Positions 58,571 to 64,000 of a DNA stretch of 64,000 bases are shown here, piece by piece (positions within the stretch are counted from its first letter, which is position 1; every line of letters starts with the position of its first letter). The notes under the pieces are model-generated. The model did not search any database and had not been told where the DNA came from. It saw nothing but the letters and a program-made list of their open reading frames with translations. Origin of the DNA: Blastomyces gilchristii SLH14081 (taxonomy: Eukaryota > Ascomycota > Eurotiomycetes > Onygenales > Ajellomycetaceae). A program made the translations under genes and the position numbers. The stretch is taken from assembly GCF_000003855.2 (NCBI RefSeq), contig NW_003101679.1, forward strand, positions 2,012,085 through 2,076,084, in the 5' to 3' direction.

Positions 58571-59980
58571 TCAAAACTCAAGATATACAAGGGATTTGAG
58601 AGCTGCAAGCCACTCTTGTAATAATATTATACATATCTTCAATTTCTCTACGGCTCTATGTACAATATTAATGTTATTTATTACAAGATTGACTGAAATG
58701 TCAATATAGAAATGAGTACGCGTTTGTGTAGAAAAATTGAAGAAGAGTATGAGACCTGTAGAATCAGAAGTCAAGACAGAGAGAGCAGAGACAGAGAAGA
58801 CTGTAGAAGAAAGTGTAGACAGACTGAATAAATAACAGCAGAAGTCACTCAGAGCTAAATGCTTACAATCTGATATATGCACATTCTTTCTCACAGAGAA
58901 GGAAGAGAAAATGATGAAAGAAGCTTGAGAGTGAGAGAGAATAGTCTCAGTAGTGTTATTATCTTTGAAAATTAAAATAATCTCTGATGCTGAAGCAACT
59001 AAGAACTATTAGTGTATAAAAACATGGAAAACAGAGATGAGAATAGTTACTGAATGAACACTCACTGATCTTAGAGTTGTATGTGTAATTACAACACACA
59101 CAAGGCTTCTCAGAAAGAGAAAGAGAGACAGGAAGAAATGCAGAAAGCAGAATACAACACATGAATAACTTATTCTCATAATAATATTTTAGACAAGATG
59201 TACAAGCCTCATACCTGCAGGTATAGAAGAGTACACTATCTGTGTTTCTATTTCTAAACTCATAGATATTCTTCATCTGCATCATGAAGTTGATTGACAG
59301 ATGTCAGAGAATAGACTGATACAGATCAATCATTTCAAAGATATTTATCAGAGTAAATATACCTCTAATATTGAATTTAATGATTGTAAAAAGTTTCTTA
59401 ATATCTGAAGATATCATGACTTCATGCATAACAAAGCTTATAATGATTTTTTCTAGAAAAATTAGCATTAAAAGAGAAGAAGAAAAAAGAAAGACTTATA
59501 CTCTTAACACTGTTAAGAAGAAGAGTAATTCTGAGAGATGAATATGTGAGTACTTTATCATAAGTACTTAAAATGAACATAATAATCAGTGTCTGCAGCT
59601 GAACTTCAGATGATCATGTTATATACAGCCTTTATACAATAGATTGTTCTAGAGATTGATAAAAAGAGTGAGAGTGTACATGCTGAAAAACAAGGTTCAC
59701 TGAGTCTATGCAATATTATCTTAAAATGAGAAGAGTCAGAATCAGCAGAGACAGCAGAAGCAGAAGTAGCAGCAGCAGAAGCAGAAGTAAGAACAGTAGA
59801 AGCAGTAGAAGCAGAAGCAGAGATAGTAGAAGCAGAAGAATCAGATGCAGAGATAAGTGTAGAAGATTGAGAAAAAGCAGCAGAGAAAGAAACAGAAGAG
59901 ATAGAGAAGAACACAGAAGACTCAATTATACATATCATAGACAATTTCTTCATTATCGCAGTCTTCAAGTTCTTGATCAA
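58571..59980 (-). pseudogene. Antisense accessory ORF of Gypsy-A #2
   Basis: Second copy of the antisense ORF. Open pieces: 59606-59980 (Ser/Ala-rich, SASASTASTVLTSASAAATS), 58959-59285 (Cys-rich, CRYEACTSCLKYYYENKLF then CC and CVCCNYTYNSKISEC) and 58571-58894 (ends INIVHRAVEKLKICIILLQ, a leucine-zipper-like tail). All three pieces are longer than or equal to their counterparts in copy #1 or better conserved in Cys pattern. The opposite-strand Arg/Ser-rich frame at 59708-60037 is a shadow of the Ser-rich part. Confidence 0.55.
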
Positions 59981-60524
59981 TCATTCAATATTAAGATGTT
60001 CACTATCATTGATGAATATAAATCTGTCAACACATGAAGCTTCTATGTGAATAAAATCATATCAGTATCTGTGTTTATGTAAAATTGTGCCAGAAAACAT
60101 GATCAGATGCCTGCTGAGAAGAAAAGAATTAAGAGTGTATGAGAAGATGAAGAAGATGTATCATTCATATTAGTACATTCTGACAATTGTTAGAAAAACA
60201 AGTCCTGGTCATATTTCACAACACATTTCACTTACTGCTAATAAACTGCCTGGTATGAGTACTATGATAATACTTGTTATGATAACAGAGAGTCATTGCC
60301 AGGAATGTGTATAATGTGATAGATGAACAAATTGAAAAGAGCTTGATAAAGAGAAAAGAGTAGAAATCTTGTATGACATGATAGCATTCAATGATGATGA
60401 TAATGAGAATGATGATTGAAGCATGAAAATATTAATAAATGAGTGATGTAAAATAGTGAAAGCTTCTCTGAAGAGCAGCTTATATTATGATCATGTGAGC
60501 GTGACTGAATCTGATAAGAAAGAA
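59981..60524 (+). other. Gypsy-A #2 3' untranslated region
   Basis: Colinear with 41000-41510 but lacking the 63-bp CpG island of copy #1. Ends in the polypurine tract gataagaaagaa (60513-60524). Confidence 0.6.
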
Positions 60525-60661
60525 TGTGATTCAAAAGAATGAACAACTGGTAGATAATAACACAGCTGCTTCTGAACATGCTTATGAGTGTAAAGAGACT
60601 CTAGCGGCCACTAATTAATTTAGTATAATATATATAAGAAGCCGGTGTACATCTGTAATCA

Positions 60662-60696
<35 letters not shown>

Positions 60697-61091
60697 TTCC
60701 ATTATACTCATATGCAAGCGGAGCTTATGATGAGTCCTTGCGTGATGTTAAATACAGGTCAAGTGTTGGTTATACAGGAGGAAATACAGGTGTTGAGACC
60801 ACGCCAAGATAACAAGAACATAGGAAAATACAAAGGAGTGACAATTAGATACATGCGATAATAACTTCCCAGCCCAGGAACATAGAGCAATTCATTGGAG
60901 CAATTTGTACACCTCTGTATTTATTAGGAACCTGAGGTGCTTGAGTTCCCGGATTAATGTATCCCCTGCGGGTTTCGAACCCACACGCCTTGGTTTCCCA
61001 CGCCAAGGTGCTACCGGGTGGCCGCATTAACCATTCGGCCACCGGGGCACATCTGTAATCATACGCTGACTCAAGCAATCTTGGAATCACA
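60525..61091 (+). repeat. Gypsy-A #2 3' LTR, split by a SINE
   Basis: 60525-60663 and 61049-61091, together 167 bp after removing the 15-bp SINE duplication, the exact length of the copy #1 LTRs. Ends TGTGATTC...AATCACA. Confidence 0.92.
60664..61048 (-). mobile_element. tRNA-derived SINE (385 bp), unmutated
   Basis: Flanked by an exact 15-bp duplication acatctgtaatcata (60649-60663 and 61049-61063). On the minus strand it starts GCCCCGGTGGCCGAATGG. It carries a perfect Pol III A box (TGGCCGAATGG, complement of 61031-61041) and a perfect B box (GGTTCGAAACC, complement of 60971-60981), about 60 bp apart, within a tRNA-like fold with good D and T stems. The 285-bp body has no ORF, and the 3' end is (TAA)n (60664-60695). 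Its last bases, TATAATGGAAGAATAATAAT, resemble the LINE 3' end TATAATTGAAGAATAATAAT. CpG sites are intact. The acceptor stem does not pair fully, so it is not a tRNA gene. Confidence 0.9.
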
Positions 61092-63006
61092 ATAATATAT
61101 TAGTTTATCTCTTACAGTAATAATAGTCTGTACTATAGTATTATCTCAGACTGAATTTCTTTTTAAGTGTTTTAATTACTTCTTAAAATAAGTAATTTAA
61201 AACTATATACTTATCAGACTGACTGAAGCATTGATATATAAGTAAAACTGTCTTACTTATCTTATAAAACTGAAACAGTAAATTAATCATATATTTCAAC
61301 TGAGTTTACTTTATATCAGAAAGTTTCAATATCTAAATCTTTTCTCAATTAGAGTATTACACTCAATAATTAATTATCTGATATAATTAAAGATTCTGAA
61401 CAGTTATTCTATATATTAAACTTCACTGTATTCTAACATTCTGTATCATATTCAGTGATATGACTGATTTATTTATTTATTAAATATCATGAAATTATTC
61501 TTGATATTTACAGAACATATAAATCATATTAACAATGTTTCAAATGTATAATATTTAAATTATTATTCAATCTATTCAAAATTAACAGTAGTATTATTAA
61601 AAACTATTATTAAAAACCAATATTACAAAGTATTATTAAAAAAACATTATTTTTTACAGAGTGAATATAAAAGTTACTTGAATGATCACTTTTGTCTCAT
61701 TCTTATCTTAAAAATGAGCTTTTTTATTATTCTTTATCTTAATATGAAGATTCTTTATCAGTGTTTAGATCACAAGTTAAATTATATAAGTAATACAGAA
61801 GATATAATCTTATTTATTATTTCAGAAATACAAAGTTAATTTTTACTTCCAGCTCTTTATCATAGTATAGTTACTCACAGTATTATCAGTTATAATTATA
61901 AGATGACTGAGACTAATATTTCAATAGTAATTTTTAATCACAGTTATTAATATCTCTACTATATAATTCTTAGTATGACTACTGATCAAAAATTCAAATT
62001 TAATTGATATCTCTTAATAAGTTCAGTTCTTATCAATGTAATAACATATAACTTCTACAAATGTAAGATTATTTATACTAGTTTATATGCTCACTATGAG
62101 AGATACTCTTCAATTATTCTTCAACTCTGATTCTAGATATTATATATTAACTTTGTAGTGTGTCTCAAGATTGAACTGAAGAGAGAATTGATATAAAATA
62201 TAAAGATTTGAATTAAGTACTTAAAGAAGTGTTTGAATTTCAGAGTTTTCAATTGATTAAAGAGAAAGATTTAGAGATATACACATACAAAGTAATTATT
62301 CATAGAAGTTATTAGATAAGAGTTTTGAAATCAGAGTTCTAATATATAATTATTTTAATATGATTTTCTTCAGATTAGAAAGTTAGTATTATTAAAAATC
62401 ATTATCTCATAAAGTAACTTATTAGCTCACTAGTATTTTTCTGTTTATTTTTCTTTTATTATCTACATTCTGATAACTTCAGATATTAGAAAATTTCTTC
62501 AGAGCTATAATTAGTTCATAATAAATGTATGTGCTTGAAGTTATAGTAATTATAGCAGAGAGATGAGTCTTCAGTAATCTGTAATACAATCTGTTAATAA
62601 TTATTTCATAGTTCATCTCAGTATTTATATTGAGTTTTTTATAAATTTTATAATGTGAAATCAGATATGAAGAATAAAGCAGTTATTTATCACAATTGAA
62701 AGCAAGTATTCTATATTAAATCATAAATAATATAGACTTTGTAATTTACAGTAATTTCTTAAAGAGTTTGAAAATGTTTAATACAAGTAAAAGAAGTGAA
62801 TTCAGAAGATATAATAAAGATTTTAGAAAGATAATAACTTATTTTCAATAAGTAATTACTGATATGTATAAGAAGAATTATTATAAGAGAAAATAATCTT
62901 CTTTCTTAGCTTAGTTATAATTTTAGTACTAACTCAGATTGAATATTATCAATGTATAAAAGTAAATAAAAAATCTTGATTAATCTCTGTTATATTTCTT
63001 GAAATA
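61092..63006 (-). mobile_element. Second copy of the large hAT element (partial)
   Basis: Colinear with 8944-10866 of the hAT at 7943-17197, differing mostly by C/T and G/A changes. The left break falls inside the transposase (just before the YYYSKTE region), where Gypsy-A #2 is inserted. The right break is the start of a probable Copia LTR. The termini of this copy are outside the window or lost. Minus-strand transposase remnants with many stops. Confidence 0.8.
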
Positions 63007-63152
63007 TGTTAGATTCTCTCTACGGGCCGACCGCTTCCGCCTAAGCGAGGTATTCACTGATCACTTGACAAATGTCTATCACATATAAAAAGCTGCACAA
63101 TAGATAGATCTTGATAATACAATCAACTACTCTATTATATTTTCTTCATCAG
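63007..63152 (+). repeat. Probable Copia-type 5' LTR
   Basis: 146 bp, TGTTAGATTC...TTCATCA. It is inserted into hAT sequence after gaaata, judged by the uninterrupted copy at 10866. It keeps CpGs at its start (cgggccgaccgcttccgcc) and has a TATA-like acatataaaaagc near 63080. Directly after it, ggttatgt (63153) resembles the initiator-tRNA-Met primer site used by Copia elements. The partner LTR is beyond the window. Confidence 0.55.
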
Positions 63153-63369
63153 GTTATGTCTCTCTTGCATCTAAGAATTTACTAATTCTATCTTAAATCA
63201 AATTCTTATACTTCATACTTAAATTGAAGATCTAATTACATTCTGAAATACTGTATTAGTGATTTTGCAGTCACTCATCACAAATTAAAAAGAACTCTAT
63301 TAATTTCAAAATCAATTAATCTGCTACAGACTTCTATAATAAGTCTGTAAGCAATCTCTGTGTTCTCAC
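63153..63369 (+). other. Leader of the probable Copia element, with primer-binding site
   Basis: ggttatgt at 63153 is the candidate primer-binding site. The rest is AT-rich leader without a supported ORF. Confidence 0.4.
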
Positions 63370-64000
63370 ATGAATAGAAGTGTAGACAGTAAATATACCC
63401 CTGCAAGCAGCTTCACTGTTAAAGATAACATTGTCTCACTTGAATCTATACTGATTACTAGAAGCAGAACATATTTAACACAATTAATACATATACATAA
63501 TACCTCTGAATGCGAGCTACTTGAGCTGCAATTATCATCTCAGACAGCTTGAAAAGTTTCAATTAAAATGAATATAGAATGTAACATAAGTTAAAGAGAG
63601 AAAGAAAATTTCTTATCAAAAAAATACTTCACACTTACTCAAGATAGCTCTGCTGATGAGATCACTGAAATCATGGTATACTTTGCTCATTTACAAGAGA
63701 CTGAGTTCTTTGAAGCAGATATGATGAAAATTGTCTGTGAGTAATGATTACAGAAGCAGGGAGTAAATCTCAATCTCATTATGAATTCAGTCATCAGAAC
63801 AGATAAGTTCTGTGAATTCAAGAACATTTACAGTTACATTGAAATGAAAATTATCTCAAAGCTCTCAGAGTTGAAAGACTATGGCATCTGATATTATGAA
63901 ATTGAATTAAAAGTGGTTTTAATTGATGCATCTCACATTCTTACAAATGAAGAGCTTTCTTCAGATACTTAATTAACGGATAATAATTTAAAAATCTAGC
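63370..64000 (+). pseudogene. Degraded ORF, probably Copia gag, running off the window
   Basis: From the ATG at 63370 one frame (MNRSVDSKYTPASSFTVKDN) runs past the window end with about six stops. Almost all are TGA or TAA at plausible Trp/Gln codons. Later pieces read DEITEIMVYFAHLQETEFFE (63655) and VNLNLIMNSVIRTDKFCEF (about 63762). Helical, charged composition and position after an LTR and primer site suggest gag, but I recognise no diagnostic motif. Confidence 0.45.

Larger units (their letters stand above)
52667..61091 (+). mobile_element. Gypsy-A #2, 5'-lacking copy with MITE and SINE insertions
   Basis: It begins at tctgctatctgaa, which corresponds to 34045 in copy #1, directly after the Gypsy-B #3 LTR. 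The 5' LTR and leader are therefore not adjacent and are not found in the window. It runs through gag, pol and antisense ORF to a 3' LTR (60525-61091, split by a SINE). MITE c interrupts RNase H at 55639. The right flank at 61092 is hAT transposase sequence. Confidence 0.88.

Noticed and set aside
59708..60037. Arg/Ser-rich protein on the plus strand (also 40637-40837)
   Set aside because: It is the complement of the Ser/Ala-rich part of the Gypsy-A antisense ORF; the low-complexity repeats open both strands.
60961..61048. A functional tRNA gene on the minus strand
   Set aside because: The A and B boxes are perfect, but the acceptor arms do not pair properly and the sequence is the head of a 385-bp element with a TSD and a TAA tail.
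1..64000. CRISPR array, bacterial operons or ribosome-binding sites
   Set aside because: No regularly spaced repeats with unique spacers are present, and every recognisable gene is a eukaryotic transposon gene.

Overview
The window looks like a transposon graveyard from an AT-rich isochore of a filamentous ascomycete. I see no intact host gene, rRNA gene or CRISPR array. The evidence for a fungus is indirect but consistent. There are Tad1-type LINEs with APE endonuclease, reverse transcriptase, RNase H and (TAA)n tails, two Ty3/Gypsy families, a hAT family, and near-total conversion of TGG and CAA codons to stops, as repeat-induced point mutation (RIP) produces. CpG and CpC/GpG are strikingly rare except in a few small islands. 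I cannot name the species.

Almost every base can be assigned by nested insertion, and many junctions are proven by target-site duplications (TSDs). Left block (1-29.4 kb): an unidentified degraded coding region (1-1434) abuts a LINE fragment (L1) split by Gypsy-B #1 (1612-7332, TSD ctctg). A near full-length minus-strand LINE (L2) follows. It is interrupted by a 9.26-kb hAT element (7943-17197, TSD attataat) and by Gypsy-B #2 (19008-25306, TSD ctttt). The hAT element itself carries a tRNA-headed LINE chimera (10915-14398), and Gypsy-B #2 carries a 506-bp hAT-derived MITE.

Centre (29.4-30.55 kb): a short, unmutated, CpG-containing island lies between L2 and a second near full-length LINE (L4), which stand head to head. 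Right block (30.55-64 kb): L4 is split by Gypsy-A #1 (33419-41677, 167-bp LTRs), and L4 itself sits inside Gypsy-B #3. Gypsy-B #3 also carries a MITE with a second copy of the same MITE inside it, and a 5'-truncated LINE (L3) in its LTR. Next comes Gypsy-A #2 (52667-61091), holding a fresh MITE and, in its 3' LTR, an unmutated tRNA-derived SINE. The window ends in a second hAT copy (61092-63006) cut by the 5' LTR of a probable Copia element that runs off the edge.

The systems worth attention are: the hAT parent and its MITE family; a SINE whose 3' end resembles the resident LINE's; a chimeric retrocopy whose 5' 750 bp is a tRNA-like head followed by a hairpin-rich segment; an antisense Ser-rich and Cys-rich ORF kept in both Gypsy-A copies; and a C-to-T mutation signature that seems to fall on CpG and CpC rather than the classic CpA.
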